A stretch of 64,000 nucleotides of DNA, taken from positions 18,018,177-18,082,176 of the forward strand of contig CM070596.1 in NCBI GenBank assembly GCA_036346395.1. The letters are read 5' to 3'. Below are positions 33,428 through 45,749 of the stretch, piece after piece. This DNA is from Hsuehochloa calcarea (taxonomy: Eukaryota; Streptophyta; Magnoliopsida; Poales; Poaceae). A model generated the notes under the pieces. The model had not been told where the DNA came from, made no database searches, and was given only the letters and a program-made list of their open reading frames with translations. The first letter of the stretch is position 1. The number at the start of each line of letters is the position of its first letter. Made by a program: the position numbers and the translations under genes.

Positions 33428-36400
33428 TATAATATCCCGGAAACGAATCGGGAGAATTTAAAAAAAGTCGGGGACGAAAAGGCAATTAAAGAATTGAATT
33501 TTTCTGTAGAGAGAGGGGGATTTTCGTAAAAGTTCAGCAAGCTGGGCCGCGGACCGCGGCCCAAGAGGGGGAGGCCGGCCCAAGGGGGGCCGGCCAAGGG
33601 GGGGAGGCGCCCAACCCTAGCCACCTCCCGCACTCCCTCCTCTCCCCCTTGGGAGCCGCCACCTCCACCCTCCCCTCTCCCAAACCGGTGCCTCCTCCTC
33701 TCCCCGGCGTCTCCTCCTCCCCTGGTTGTGTCCCCGGTGATCCCCGACGTCGACTCCCAAGTGATGAGGACATCCCTTCTATGGATACAACTCATCCACA
33801 ACAAGTGTTGCAAGGACCACTTACTCGAGCTCGTGCTCGTCAACTTAATTACCAGGTGAACTCATTCCTAGCTTCATATGTTACTGAGAATAGACCGCTA
33901 CCTAATGCAAGTGATTTAATTGTGCTTAGGAACTTGGGAAAGGATGTAGGAAAGGGACATGGAGTCATGGACATGCACGGAAGGAATAATAAAGGTCACC
34001 ACGTCACTTTAGGACCAAGTCAAGCACGAATTCGAGTTGGACACGTTCTGGAATCAGAGTCGGACTGCTACGATGGTGCCAAGTTCAAATGGGCGTAACT
34101 TCCTCATACGGACTCCGTTTGGGACGTTCTTGTACTTCATGGAAAGCTTATGAAGTCTACTTTCCAACGGATCCCACCTCATCTTCAAATTCCATCTAAG
34201 CCGTCCGAAATCTTCAAAAGAATCCACGTTGGTTTCTGAGTCCGAGTCAAAAAGGGTGCTGCGCCACCCCCACTTGGGCCCATGGGCCTTGTAACCATAG
34301 GGCGTGCATTGGACGCCACCCCTGGTCGTTCTCCCTATAAAGGAGCCGCCACCTCCGTTGCTAGGACTTAGATTTCGTTGAGTTTAGGTTTAGCCATTGT
34401 GCAAACTTTGTTCTTCAGTTGTGTCGAATGACCACCTGTCAAGACAGCTTCGGGATCCCATCTTTGCTATTCGCAATACAATTTATGCTTCCTTCATATT
34501 CACAGTATCAGATTGCCTATGTCTTATTCTTGCTAGTTCTTCGATTGTTCGCAGGGATTGAACTTTGTGTTCAGGTTGATCACGCCTCCAGCGAGGTCAA
34601 TAACACTTCGGAGTTGGTTCAGCGATTGCTAAGGTGCAAGCGTCGTCGTACGGTTGTAGTCGGATCGTGAGAGTCACCGCCACCAAAATCGATAGTTATC
34701 AATCTCATCGAAAGATCGGACACCTCGTTTCCATCACCAAGGCTCCAAGCTCCTTCTCCCAGTTCTTCTCCCTGCCGACCCCTCTCCTTGGTTCCAAGGT
34801 GGCCGGCCATAAAGGGAGGAAGGGAGAGGGAGGAGGCGGGGATTCTTTGGGGGATTGATCACCATCTACCAGTGAGTCTTCAAGGGTAACAAATGATCCA
34901 AGTCGCAGTTTGGTTCGATTTGATTGCATAATTGTTGATTAGGATTAAATCGGTGTTCTGTTTTGGAAATTCCAGAACCTATCCGGCACCTTGCGCGGCC
35001 CGTTTCTACTCTTTAGAGGCCGAATCTCGGGTTTTCGTCTCCTAGAGTTTTGTTTCTGAGGTCGTTAGCTTTCTTTTGGCACTGAGATCATGAGATTCCG
35101 CCTTCCGGTTTATGAGATATGAATTTTTAACCGCGTGCTGTTCTGTCAGTCTGAGAACTGGGGACTGTTTGTTTGTTCCTCGGTTTTGATCTAGTTAGAG
35201 TCATATTCAGGACGGCCACCCAAAATGGTTTTTGTAGATAATTTCATTATGATTCTAGATTGGTAAATATCATTCCATTTTGATTTATAGATTAAAATTT
35301 ATGTCATATTTTTTCTACTAGTCTGCTGTCAGGCTATTTGTCTATTTGCCATAATTAGAAAATCTTGTCTCCTAGTGTTTTGAAGGTTTATCTATTAATT
35401 TGTTTTGGCACTGGTCTCAGGTCGTTCTGAGTTCCAGGTTAATAGTTATGAATTTTTCCGTGCCGCTGTCTGGAACGGTAGAAAACAGGGGAAACGCTTG
35501 TCTCATCGTCGTGTTCGCGAATTATGTCGGGTAGTCCGGGAGTCATTGTAGATTACCGGTTGTGTCGTCGTATCGCGTCATTCTTATTTCAATTGTTTCT
35601 GGTGTAGGTGGTGAGGCGGCGAGTGTAGGCGCACCTTTTGTGCCACCTAGCTCAGCCAATCGCGGAAGGCAAGTACCATATGTTAAAATGTGTTGATTTC
35701 AATTGTATGCATGATGATGTGTTATCTTTGTGTATGTCTTTGATATTTGTCCATGATGTTCATTTCGTTTCAAATTGATAAATCTTGTGAGTAAATATAC
35801 CGACATTCATATCAATTGTTCCATTCCGTTCATATACTATTCAATTTCCGTCCACGGAGTGAAATTTGCTAAAACCCATCAATTCCAGTATGGGCACGTA
35901 AGACCCACCATTCCAATGTGGGAGGTTTCGGACAACCGTATGAAACATTTTTCATACAGTGTTTGAGTCCCCGTACTTTGTTAAGTGCGGGCTTAAGTGA
36001 ACACCGACGGGTGTATCACTCGCTATACCGGTATAAGCAATTGAGTAGTCCATTTCCTTTCAATGCAAACATTCATTTCATTCAAATTCATAAAATTCTG
36101 ATGATTGGTGCATGGATCGTGTAATGTTTATCTAGTCCAAATATGCCATGATTAAATGATTATTGTACTTGCTGAGTTTCGACTCACGCTTGTTTTCAAT
36201 GTTATTTAGGTAATCCACGCTGATGTTGATGCTTTTGGGAGGGAGTAGTCCAGCACGTTTCACACAGATCATTACTTTATATTTTCAATAATGAATTCAA
36301 CCTTGTTATCCTTTGATGAGAGATGGACTATAATAAGTAACGTTTAGACTTCTTGTCATGTTGTTATTTGACTAGTTCCTTGATTATTCAATATTGATGA

Positions 36401-36532
36401 ATTGTTTTATTTTACACGTCGTTACATTGTTATTGTTATTTGGTGAGATGCCTATTGAATCTTAGTCTGCATTCGGTTTGTATGTTGTATCTTTAGGTAA
36501 CATCTTGGCTTCCGAATAGCCAGTGTGTTACA
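33428..36532 (+). mobile_element. Gypsy solo LTR inserted in the copia pol gene, 3.1 kb
   Basis: It starts TATAATATCCCGG (TG mutated to TA) and ends CAGTGTGTTACA. A perfect 5-bp duplication GGTTT lies at 33423-33427 and 36533-36537, both inside copia pol. It belongs to the same family as 29079-31165 and 5928-8330, with the GCGGCCCAAGAGGG block near 33558 and the CATCTTGGCTTCCGAATAGCC end. It is about 1 kb longer than 29079-31165 because of foreign sequence near 33765-34700. Confidence 0.93.
33765..34700 (+). mobile_element. Foreign gypsy fragment inside the solo LTR: pol tail plus partial LTR
   Basis: The frame from about 33780 to 34098 contains QGPLTRARARQLNYQVNSFL, the C-terminal tail found in a group of grass gypsy polyproteins. 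It is followed by an LTR-like stretch with CCCTATAAAGGAGCC (TATA, near 34330) and a leader (to about 34670). Flanking sequence on both sides belongs to the solo LTR family. The edges are approximate and no target duplication was recognised, so it may be a captured transcript piece rather than a normal insertion. Confidence 0.55.
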
Positions 36533-36537
36533 GGTTT

Positions 36538-37963
36538 GGATCATTATACCTGGAGCGAGTGACTCGCTCATGGAGAATCCTTATTATCTGACCTGGAGGG
36601 TGTTGCCTTTGAATGTGAAGTGGTGCACCCGGAGAGGAAAGCAGCTCTTCAACCTCCGCAGGTACTGCTGATGATGAAGATGCAGCAGGAGCCTCATATG
36701 AAGGTGAAGTAGTCACAATGAGTTCTTGTCTTTGGAATAGGGCGTCAACAAAGAACAGTGGAAGAACATCAAATCCTTCATCATCTTCCTCTATGAATAT
36801 GCTCTCTGCCACCTGTGTATCATCTGAAATATCTGATCTAGATCCATGGCTAGTCTCATCAAAAGTGACATTGCATGTCTCCTGAACAAGGTTAGTTTCA
36901 GCATTAAAAACCCGAAAACCCCTCGAATGTGTAGTATAACCCAGAAATAAACCATCAAAAGTTCTTAACTCAAATTTATCTAGATTTTCTGTCTTCAGAA
37001 TAAAACATTTAGATCCAAATAATAGAAAGTGCGAGACAGAGGATTTTCTACAAAATCGAAGCTCATAAGCAGTCTTGCCCAAAGAAGGTCTCACAAAGAC
37101 ACGATTAGCAATATGGCAAGCAGTAGCAACAGCTTCGGCCCAAAACCTCCTCGGTGTGCTATACTCATCTAGCATCATCCTAGCAATTTCGACCAGGGTC
37201 CTGTTCTTCCTTTCCACACACCATTTTGTTGAGGGACGTGTGGAGAAGAGAACTGATGCTCAATTCCACGCTCAGCACAAAAGGAAGCAAATGAGGCATT
37301 CTTGAACTCCGTGTCATTGTCACTGTGGATCGCTCTCAAGGCACCCGGAAGTTCAGAAGCCAAACGCAGAACAAGATCATGATAATAATAAAAAGCTTCA
37401 TCCTTCGAAGCAAGAAAGAACACCCAAGTGTATCTAGAAAAATCATCGACTATGACAAGAATGTACCATTTTTCACCAACTTACCGAACCCTGGCAGGAC
37501 CAACAGTGTTCATATGAAGCAATTGTCCCGGTCCGTCAGTCATGACCATGGTCACTAAAGGGTGTGAGGCGGCAACTTGCTTGCCATGCCTACAGGGCGC
37601 ACAAACAGCATCTTTGACGGCTTTGAGTTTGGGCAAACCTCTCATGAGCTCAAGGTTGCTAACTCGCGTCAGATGATCAAAACCAATGTGCCCCAAACGA
37701 CGGTGCCAAAGCCAGAATTCAGAAGAAGAAGATGAAATCAAACATTTGAGAGAACCAGCAAGAGATTCAGAAAAGTCAGCTCCAAAGATCCTAGCAACTC
37801 TAGTAATTCCAAAAACAAACTCACATGTTGAATCAATCACCCGACAAGCATTTTTCTTCAATATAGTCTCATATCCATCATCAAGAAGTTGAGAGACAGA
37901 AAGCAAATTAAACCTTAGCTTGTCCACAAGGGCGACGTACTTGAGGATGAAACTGTCGTTCAC
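36538..37963 (-). pseudogene. Copia integrase remnant (GAG-pre-integrase, rve core and C-terminal part)
   Basis: On the minus strand, the pre-integrase zinc region FWLWHRRLGHIGFDHLTR..CAPCRHGKQ (about 37740-37570) comes first. A broken core follows with the second catalytic Asp in RAIHSDNDTEFKN and the PQQNGV motif (37423-37175). A frame change leads to ERKNRTLVEIARMMLDEYST, FWAEAVATACHIANR and the domain after it (37217-36538). The third catalytic Glu, which normally follows QNGVVE, falls at the frame break (KGRTG). The first catalytic Asp near the GPARVR end is also disturbed. It is non-functional. Confidence 0.9.
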
Positions 37964-38610
37964 CTTGATCGATCCGTTCCTTCAATCCGCCCTTGTTTAT
38001 CATCTCCAAAGGTGATGAAATCATCACCTGTTGACCGCGTGAAGGAGGTGAACCATCTTGAATCTCCGGTCATGTGACGTGAACAGCCGGAGTCGACGAA
38101 CCACATGCCCTTCCTCTTTCCACGGTAATCCTGAAAATCAAGGCAAAGAAGAACGATGTGTCTCAATACTGGGTTAGTTAAACAAGACTTAGGAACCCAG
38201 TACTGAGACACACGTCTGCGAGTAGTATACAAAGCAGAAGTGCTATCCTTAATTTTATTTGAAGTTCTGTTATGAGCAATGGTTAAAATAACATGAGAGT
38301 TATCCTGTCTAGGAGCATGATGATGAGCATGTGACACAAATCCTAAACCAGGTTTATTCTTTTCTATGTTACCATGACTCATAGAAGCTCTAGGTTGATT
38401 AGATGAAATTCTAGTAAAAATTTTCTTATCATTTTTCAACCTATGCCAACAGAACTCAATCAAATGCCCATCCTTTTTGCAATAGGTGTAATGATACTTA
38501 ATACCACTGGGAGAAGCAACCTTAGACTTAACAGATGGTTGGGCAATATCTGCAGATTTAAAGATAGTTTTTGTATGTTGTGTTTTGAATTCAATTAACC
38601 CATTTTCCAA
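37964..38610 (-). pseudogene. Copia aspartic protease region with zinc-finger-like motif
   Basis: The open frame carries YTYCKKDGHLIEFCWHRL, a CCHC-like finger usual between gag and protease in SIRE elements, and the protease active site FVDSGCSRHMTGD near its end. In intact elements the protease cuts the polyprotein. A frame break near 37960 separates it from integrase. Confidence 0.85.
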
Positions 38611-38706
38611 GACTTGAGTAACTTTTGGGTTAGAATTATTTTGAACATGATTGTATCCTAATCCTTACTTCTTATAAGGAGTTTTAGACTTGTCCAGAAT
38701 CATGTT

Positions 38707-39348
38707 TTATTGTTTCTTACCTTTAGAGAATTTTTCTAAGTTATCCTTTAGATAAGCATTTTCTTCTTTAAGATTAACACATGATTCATAGGTTTTACCC
38801 TTAATGGCTCTAGCATATTTTTCCTTATATAAAGTAGTTTCAAGTTTAAGAACTGGATATGGAGCACATGTAGAAGTCTCAATACTATCCTTAAGCTTGG
38901 CATATTTAGCTCTAGCTGCTTCTAAGATATCTTTAACTTCATCTTTACGTTCTATGCAAAAAGTGCAAAGGCTAGAATCAACCATACCAGAAGCAACTAA
39001 CTTGCTAGACTCTAAGCATTTTTCACATGGAGCAGATTTAACCTCAACAAGTTCAGTCCTAACATTTTCAATTTGTTGCAAAGCAATAACATGAGCAGAT
39101 TGCAGTTTAGCAAATGCTGAGTGCATAACATGGCAAGATGAACATTCATCAGATTCAAGAGTCTTAGCATTTTCAAGTTCTAAAGTCAAATTATCTATTT
39201 GTGACTCTAATTCCTTATTCTTAGCCGTGACAAACTCTAAAGCCTTATCCTGGCTCATGAGTTGCTCAAACATAGATTCACATCTATCAGAAAGAACATC
39301 ATAGGAAAGAGGTATCTCATCGTTGTCGTCGTCAACGGAGTTGGCCAT
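38707..39348 (-). pseudogene. Coiled-coil gag extension of the SIRE-like element
   Basis: 213 codons, strongly helical and rich in Glu, Lys and Leu, with heptad-like spacing (AKNKELESQIDNLTLELENA) and paired Cys motifs (CSSCHVMH, CEKC, CTFC). This long spacer between gag and protease is typical of SIRE/Maximus elements and is absent from shorter copia elements. It probably aids particle assembly. No enzyme motif is present. Confidence 0.75.
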
Positions 39349-39505
39349 GAAGCATAAGCCGGTGAAACACTTGGCCTTCCCCTTCTTCTTGTTTTAAGGG
39401 ATCTACTCCTTCTTGTCCTCCTCACTCCCGGAGTCAACATCGCTCAAGGATTGATCCTCAAAAGGGGAAAGCACCCGGTGAGCAGCCTTTGTCAGCTTAG
39501 CAGTA

Positions 39506-40412
39506 TCAAAACTTGATTTGTTCCATTAAGGCTTCTTCCAAGCTGGCTTTCCGGTTGCTCTTACCTTTCAACTTGGGGTAATTTGCCCAGATATGATTAA
39601 GTTCACCACACTCATAGCAAGTCACGGGACTTCCTCGATTTCTGTTTCTCATATTATTGTAGGCCCGTGTGACCTTTTTGACTATGAGGACCAACTCTCA
39701 AACTCATCTTCATGAATTGCAGATAAACCAGCAAGCGAAAATCCAGAAGAAGACTCAAAAGACACATCAGAAGCTCTCTTGAGTGAGTCTGCTACCAAAG
39801 TCATATTTTCTGTCTTGGGATGATCAATCCTCTTAATATCATGAGTCTTGAGCTTGCTATAGAGCAGCTTCAAAGTCAGATCAGATAAATTGACATTCTC
39901 CTCAATGGTTGTGGCATTTATCTTCCACTCCTTGGTGTTGATTGCAGCCAAGAGGTGGGTGGCATTTTCAGACTGAGAATATTCAATACCAACAGCTTTC
40001 ATATGATTAATCACTTTATTGAAGCGACTGAAAATGTCATCGATGCTCTCTCCAGGACGCATCTCGAATTTGTTATATTCACGCTTATAAACTGTTTGGC
40101 GTACTTTCTTTACTTGGGACGAACCTTCATGATAGGTTTCGAGAGTCTTCCAAATCTCATGCGCAGTCTCAAGATTACAAATCTGATCATACTCCTGTCT
40201 CCCAAGCCCACCATATAAGAGGTTTTTAGCCTTATTGTTTTTAGCCAAAAGGGCTTCTGAAGCCGGCGTAGCAACTTCGGGCACAAAGGAGGAACTCGAA
40301 CAACTTCCCATATAGCGTGTCCTTCGCTCTCAAGGAAGACAAGTATGCGATTCTTCTAATAGGCATAGTCATGCCCATCGAAGATATACGACTTTGTGGA
40401 GTATCTATCCAT
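39506..40412 (-). pseudogene. Copia gag with premature stop and degraded zinc knuckle
   Basis: The start ATG is at 40412, 45 nt after the primer site, followed by MDRYSTKSYIFDGHDYAY. The next expected Trp codon is TAG (plus-strand CTA at 40356-40358), then KNRILVFLESEGHAIWEV continues. The main gag domain (40311-39690) has EIWKTLETYHEGS and MRPGESIDDIFSRFNKVINHM. The zinc knuckle near 39620 reads CYECGELNHIWANY, keeping Cys-Cys-His but with Tyr for the last Cys. A frame change near 39690 separates knuckle from main domain. Gag coats the element RNA in active relatives. Confidence 0.88.
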
Positions 40413-40456
40413 CGCCAAGTTCAGTGACCGGTTAAGATCAAGATTGAACTAACCGA

Positions 40457-40468
40457 GCTCTGATACCA
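40457..40468 (-). other. Primer-binding site of the copia element
   Basis: Minus-strand TGGTATCAGAGC, two bases from the LTR end at 40471. It matches the 3' end of initiator Met-tRNA. Confidence 0.92.
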
Positions 40469-40470
40469 CT

Positions 40471-42250
40471 TGTTGGACCGAAAAGGCGACTAGAGGGGGG
40501 TGAATAGGAGCACGCTCACTTTTTAACAAATAATGGATTCAACACAAATTTCACTCCAGTAGCTATGGAAGTTATGAAGATCAGTATATCAGTACAGCGG
40601 AAGACTAATATTGAATCCAATAAAACCTCCTAAGAAATACTACAAAAGATCAAACACAAGATAACAAATCTCGATTACCTTCGCCAATCGAACCGCTGGC
40701 TCAAGGGCTGATCGGACCGATTTCTGCCGGTCGATCGTGATGGTGATCTTTAATCGATCGACGTGGCCTCGAGCAGATCAAACAACCCGATGACGAAGTT
40801 GCAAATAGATGAAACTTTTGATCTACAACTCCAAACTTAATGAAACTTGGAACACACCTTCTCTATGATATTAGGAAGCTATTCCAATCGAAAATTGTGA
40901 TAATTCTTGGAGGAATCAAGATCTTTTTTGGTTTGATTGAAGAAGGGTTCAAAATAGGGTCAAAACGAAAACTTGATCCAAGATCTTGCTCGTGGGTGAT
41001 TGATTATCAAGATGATCCTAGATAGGTTCTCACATATCACAGCAAGCTAGATCACGTGAAGAATTCAATCAAAAACTCGCTGATCAAAGAAAGACTCAAA
41101 ATCATCAAATATAGAGAAAGAACGCAAGGAGACAAACCATTGATTAAACTTTCCTTTGATTGATTGATATGATATGGACTTACAGCCTCTCCATCAATGG
41201 AGGACAATGCTCAATCCAAGAGCACGAAAATCACATCAAACTATCAGGAACCCTAGCCTCCACAAAAGCTCTCCATAAGAAAATTAGTGTTTACAAAAAT
41301 AGCAAAAGAGAGGAAGAGGTGGTGCAGCCACCACCCTTCCCTATTTATAGTGGAGGCTTAGACCTTTTAGAAGTTTGACTCTATTGAGCTCCCGTTAAGG
41401 CCCAAAACAAACGGGACACTTACGCACGTATTTTAATGCACCGTCTTTATCTCCCCTTGACCTAACTAGTTACACCTTGTGCCATCTTGCACCTCGGATT
41501 AGCCAATAGGTCACCCTTGCCCATCTTGCACCACGCTTGAGTACATTGACCTCACCCGACATCGTCGATCGTTTTGGACCTCAGCTCTCCAAGCCTAGTC
41601 CCGATCATCCTCGCCGTTGACCGTCGTTGACTACCAAGAAACATGCACAACAATAGACAAGTAAACCGAATTTGGGAATAAATTCTTCACAACTTGACCC
41701 ATGTTAGTCAAAACATGCATCATGCAACATATATGCCCCGAAACTCATAACTTTGACCTAACAACCGAATATCGCCGCCACGACGAGCGACGATCCAAGT
41801 GAAAACCGGTCAGACCGCCCCTAGGGGCGGTCTGACTGCCCACCCTGGCCGGTGTGACCGCTAGCTATTGGCCGATCAGACCGCCAGTAATGACTTAGCC
41901 GATTTTCAACCTCTGAAAACCGAAACCTACTGGAAATTTCAAACCAATAGAACTTTTGACTGGAGACTCCAAAAATTATGAGACCAAGTGCAATAGAATC
42001 CCCTCTGTTGCCTGCTACCTCTATTTTTGGCCCAGCTCAATCCAACACTTTCTGACATTGCCGGTCTGACCGCCGCTTAGGGCCGGTCGGACCGATCTTG
42101 ACAAGTCGACCACGCTCGCCGGCCCGGTCTACCGAGACTGACTAACGATCCTGAAACTTTGCCGAAAATATGTGAAACGACAAACCATTAACGCCATTTC
42201 CAATTGTCAGATCATCCTAAGATCTGGAGTATATCCCCATGATATCCACA
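40471..42250 (-). mobile_element. 5' LTR of the SIRE-like copia element
   Basis: The plus strand begins TGTTGGACCGAAAAGGCGAC at 40471, the conserved inner end of this LTR group. The minus strand has the TATA box CTATAAATAG near 41340-41350. The outer half contains repeated GGTCTGACC/GGTCAGACC palindromic motifs (41803-42130) shared with the LTR at 2247-4009. The outer limit at 42250 (minus-strand TGTGGATATCATGG) is inferred from the TG start. Confidence 0.75.
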
Positions 42251-44502
42251 AAATGAAACCGAGAATCCCCCGATCTAGGGACTTCCAAATCCGACATCCC
42301 CCGACCCTATAAAAGGCGCCCCCGGGTTTCGTCCTTGTCCCCACATCCTAGGGCCACCACTCTCCTTGCCCCGATCGCTCTAGCGCCGCCGCAATTGGAG
42401 ATTTAAGGTTTTTCGGTCGAGCACTTTCGTTGACGAATTCCACTGCCGCTGGTGACGCCCTGCCCCCGTGGACTACACCGCTGACTTCCTTGTCGCAAGA
42501 GCTTCTCTGTGCGTCTCTTCGTGACCCCGGAGCACCTCTGGTGGTCAACCCAGACAAGTTGTACCTTTGTCCTCCACTCCGACGCCAATTCCGGCCAGCT
42601 CCGTTGTTCTCCGGTGCCAATTCGAGCGTCTCCAGGTGCGCAATAGCGAGGGCTACCCAATGCGATCACTCGCTTTCGTTGAGCCCATATCTTTTGCAAA
42701 AATATGATTTTATTTATATTCAATCTTCCAAAGCCCATATCTTTTGCATCCGAACTCCGATTGAGCCCATTTAAATTTCTAAATTTATATAAATTCAAGA
42801 TCTATTTTTGTATTACTTTTATTTAATTTTTAGAGTTTGTTTTGCCTCTATTATTTATTTGCTTCATTTGCGAGTAGACTTTGATACTTTGGGAAACTTT
42901 AGAGAAGAAGGAGTGCCTCAAGATCAAGATCAGTACCTAGACCTATTCCAAGGCAAGTTATACCATTGATCATGTTGAGCCCAGTTTTCAAAATTACTTT
43001 GTTTCAATGTATTGCATTCTATTTCAAGTAATTATTTAAATGCTTTTGGGTTTAGTTATTAATCCAAATTGTTATATTTCACCTTGTCTATTGTTATGTC
43101 ATATTTTTTTGTCACCTAGGTTGGTTCATTATTAGTTGGTATTATCTTAGTACCAACGTGGGTTGGTTAGATACAAGTAGATTGCTTAGCCATGCTGTGA
43201 GTCATCATTTCATGTGAATTGCAATTATAAATCTGACTAATTGATTATGTAACTATGTGATAAAACTATCTGTGTTGTGTTCTATTACTCGTTGATGGCA
43301 TGTGTTGCACTTAACCAACAGGGTGGGAAAAGATTTAGACTGAGAAAAGTGGTGGATATTGTGTGATATGGTGGAGCTGTGTGCTGGGAATGATAATCTA
43401 TGTGTCTTAGTCAGAAATTGGAAGTCTTGCCTTGGTCAATTAAAGAGTTAACTTTGTGCGCTATTGAACTAAGCCTTATTGTACAACCACATGCCTGGTA
43501 TGGGACGGGCCTAACTTAGTAGGTTATGGAATTTTGTCATTGACAACTCAGGTTATAGGTTAGCTGTGTGATTGGTGGAGGTATGGACTTCAAGATTGGT
43601 CACATCGCGGGACGGTTTGCCGCATCCCTGTCCAACGGTGTGTGTTGTTCCAAACGCTGTGTGTATCGGCTGGACGACTGTAAAGCATGTCGGGAGTATC
43701 AATGTTTGAGATGAAGTTTCTAAAAAGTTTTGTTATGGTTAGTGCTAGCTACACTAATTGTATCTTGTGGGTAAAGTGTACAACCTCTGCAGAGTGTTTA
43801 ATCAATCTATTCGGATAGCCGCGTCCGCGGTCATAGACATGCTCGGGAATTTCACACAAGGGTAGATTTTCATAAAACATTTGGGAAGGCAGTTGTGTAA
43901 TCTAAGTCATATGGCTGTGTGAATAATCTGTTTAGACTGTGTGTTCTTTGTGAAAACAAGCATCAAATTAATATTGTTTATTTGTTTTGAATTATGTTTT
44001 CAATCTATTATTTGTATTCAGTTGCAAATGTTGCATTTCTGCAAAAGAAACTACGGAAGCCATTCCTTTGGAATAAGCCATCATCTATAAATTGCATTAT
44101 ATGGTATGACCCGCGAGTACGGTTGTGTACTCACCCATGCTATAACCAATCAACAGATGTGGAGGAGTCATCGCCTGCTTTTGAAGAGGAGTTCTACGAA
44201 GGTGCTGATCGTTACGGTCTCGATCCCAGTCAGTTACCTGTGGTGAATTGATGGGATTCTGCTAGAGTTTACTTTTGTTCCGCTGCTATCTATTTCTCTA
44301 TTGCCAGCCCTGTGTGGCATAATAAATGTAAAACTCGACCTTAAGGTCATCACAGTTATTTGTAATTCAAATTACTCGTTTATCTATTAATTAGTGTTGT
44401 GTGGATCGATATTCACTTATGTTGACACTGTGTGCACTAGCATGATCCTGGACTAGTGCAGAATACACAGAGGGTCCAGAATTGTATTTTTTGGTCTCGA
44501 CA
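42251..44502 (+). mobile_element. LTR of a Tekay/Del-like gypsy element, 5' end unresolved
   Basis: It has a TATA box CTATAAAAGGCGCC near 42307 and long homology to the solo LTR at 320-9494: GAACTCCGATTGAGCC near 42750, GCGAGTAGACTTTGATACTTTGGG near 42870, GTGTACAACCTCTGCAGAG near 43780, and an end TCTCGACA at 44502 next to a primer site. The outer part is cut by, or hidden in, the copia element to the left. Short open frames (42430-42774, 43994-44251) are not genes. Confidence 0.7.
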
Positions 44503-44506
44503 GAGG

Positions 44507-44519
44507 TGGTATCAGAGCC
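44507..44519 (+). other. Primer-binding site of the gypsy element
   Basis: TGGTATCAGAGCC, four bases after the LTR end CGACA. It matches initiator Met-tRNA and fixes plus-strand orientation. Confidence 0.93.
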
Positions 44520-44684
44520 ATACTGATTGTAGGTCTTGACCTTTGTTAGATCGACCATCTTAGAGTGTCCAAACTATTTTCTAAAGTAAAATTAACTTGT
44601 AAGATTAATTGAACTCCTTAACTCTTCTCATATCTCTCTTGACTCAACTATTGCTGAAATTCTTTCTCTCCCTGCTGTTTTAAG

Positions 44685-45547
44685 TTGTTCTTACCCTCTT
44701 GTCTGTCTTGGCTGATGCCTTGTGTTCAGAACTATGGAGAGCGCAAGGGAGGACATGCCGCCGAACTTTGGAAGTTGTTACCAGTACTTGGAGGTTTCGA
44801 CCGTCCGATGTACCGTGGTAGCACTTGGGTCGTGAACGGCCGAGACCGTGGAGTGATTTGCTGCTTAACCATCTACGCCAGGAAGGACACCAAAGCAAGT
44901 CAACCCGTGAACATTTCAGCTCAGAGGAGTGTCTGGATTGAAGCAATTCAAGAGTCTTCGCGTCTCGCCATCCTCAGGATCTGCAACATCTACGCTCGCG
45001 AGCTTCGAGACACCGTCTTTTGCTACCACCCTCGCACCTCCGCAGTGGATCTTCCGGCGCGTTATCCGTCTACGGAAGGAGAAGGCAATGCCACTGTATG
45101 CATCTTGCCCAGTTCACTGCTGCCTAGGAAGAATTGCTGGAGTTGGCCGCCATAGAGCTGGAGTGCGCTTATGAGACCTTGCAAACGGCGGTAGAAAGGA
45201 TCGCCATTCTGGAGGAAACTCTCTATGGTCAGCACGAGCACGAGGAAGATCTTGAGGAGGAAGATCCTGAAGAAGAAGCCCCAGAAGAAGCCGAGAAACC
45301 GGTAGAGCCAGAAGAGCCAGAGGAGCTAGCAGGGCCGGAGGAGCTAGCTGTGCCTGCACCAGGGACTCCTGTTCCTGTTGCACCAGTCCCGGGCATCAAG
45401 ATCAGTTTGCAAGGATACCAGCTCGCTTCCAGGTCTACAGCAAGAGGGAGCACCGTCAGGACTATGGAGGCTATCTCATCGAGTAGTAAATTCAAGTCTT
45501 TAGGCTTAGTCAGTTTAAGGTTAGGACAGTCGCTCTTTAAGCGGTAG
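44685..45547 (+). pseudogene. Accessory ORF upstream of gag, acidic tail, frameshifted
   Basis: Two overlapping frames (44685-45155 and 45134-45547) appear to be one broken protein. The first part contains NISAQRSVWIEAIQESSRL and ARELRDTVFCYHPRT. I recall similar motifs in hypothetical proteins annotated widely in grass genomes at the same place in gypsy elements. The second part has a helix (ELECAYETLQTAVERIAILE) followed by a Glu/Pro-rich acidic tail. It lies between the primer site and gag, so it belongs to the element and not to the host. Its function is unknown. Confidence 0.6.
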
Positions 45548-45749
45548 TTTGTGTGTTTAGATTCGTTTTTATTTCTTGTGTGCAAGTATGAGATGCAAAG
45601 GCTCTTAGGCATTTGTTGCAGCCATGCTAAGATCTTAATTAATATAAGTATTTCAGTTGATCTTTCTTGAAGTTGTGTTTGTTGGGTTTTACCGACCCCT
45701 GCCTAGTTGCTAACTCATCTTGTGCTTGCTACCTTATCTAACCTATGGA

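Larger units (their letters stand above)
32568..42250 (-). mobile_element. SIRE/Maximus-like copia retrotransposon, minus strand, 3' truncated
   Basis: On the minus strand the order is: 5' LTR (42250-40471), Met-tRNA primer site, gag (40412-39506), a coiled-coil gag extension (39348-38707), protease, integrase, then reverse transcriptase. That is the copia order. A 3.1-kb gypsy solo LTR (33428-36532) splits integrase from reverse transcriptase. The RNase H, the 3' LTR and the left target duplication are missing, cut at about 32568 by an LTR fragment. Stops and frame changes are present in gag and pol, so the element is dead. Confidence 0.88.

Noticed and set aside
44507..44519. Possible tRNA gene
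   Set aside because: Only the short complement of the Met-tRNA 3' end is present, next to an LTR; it is a primer-binding site. The same applies at 14169 and 40457.
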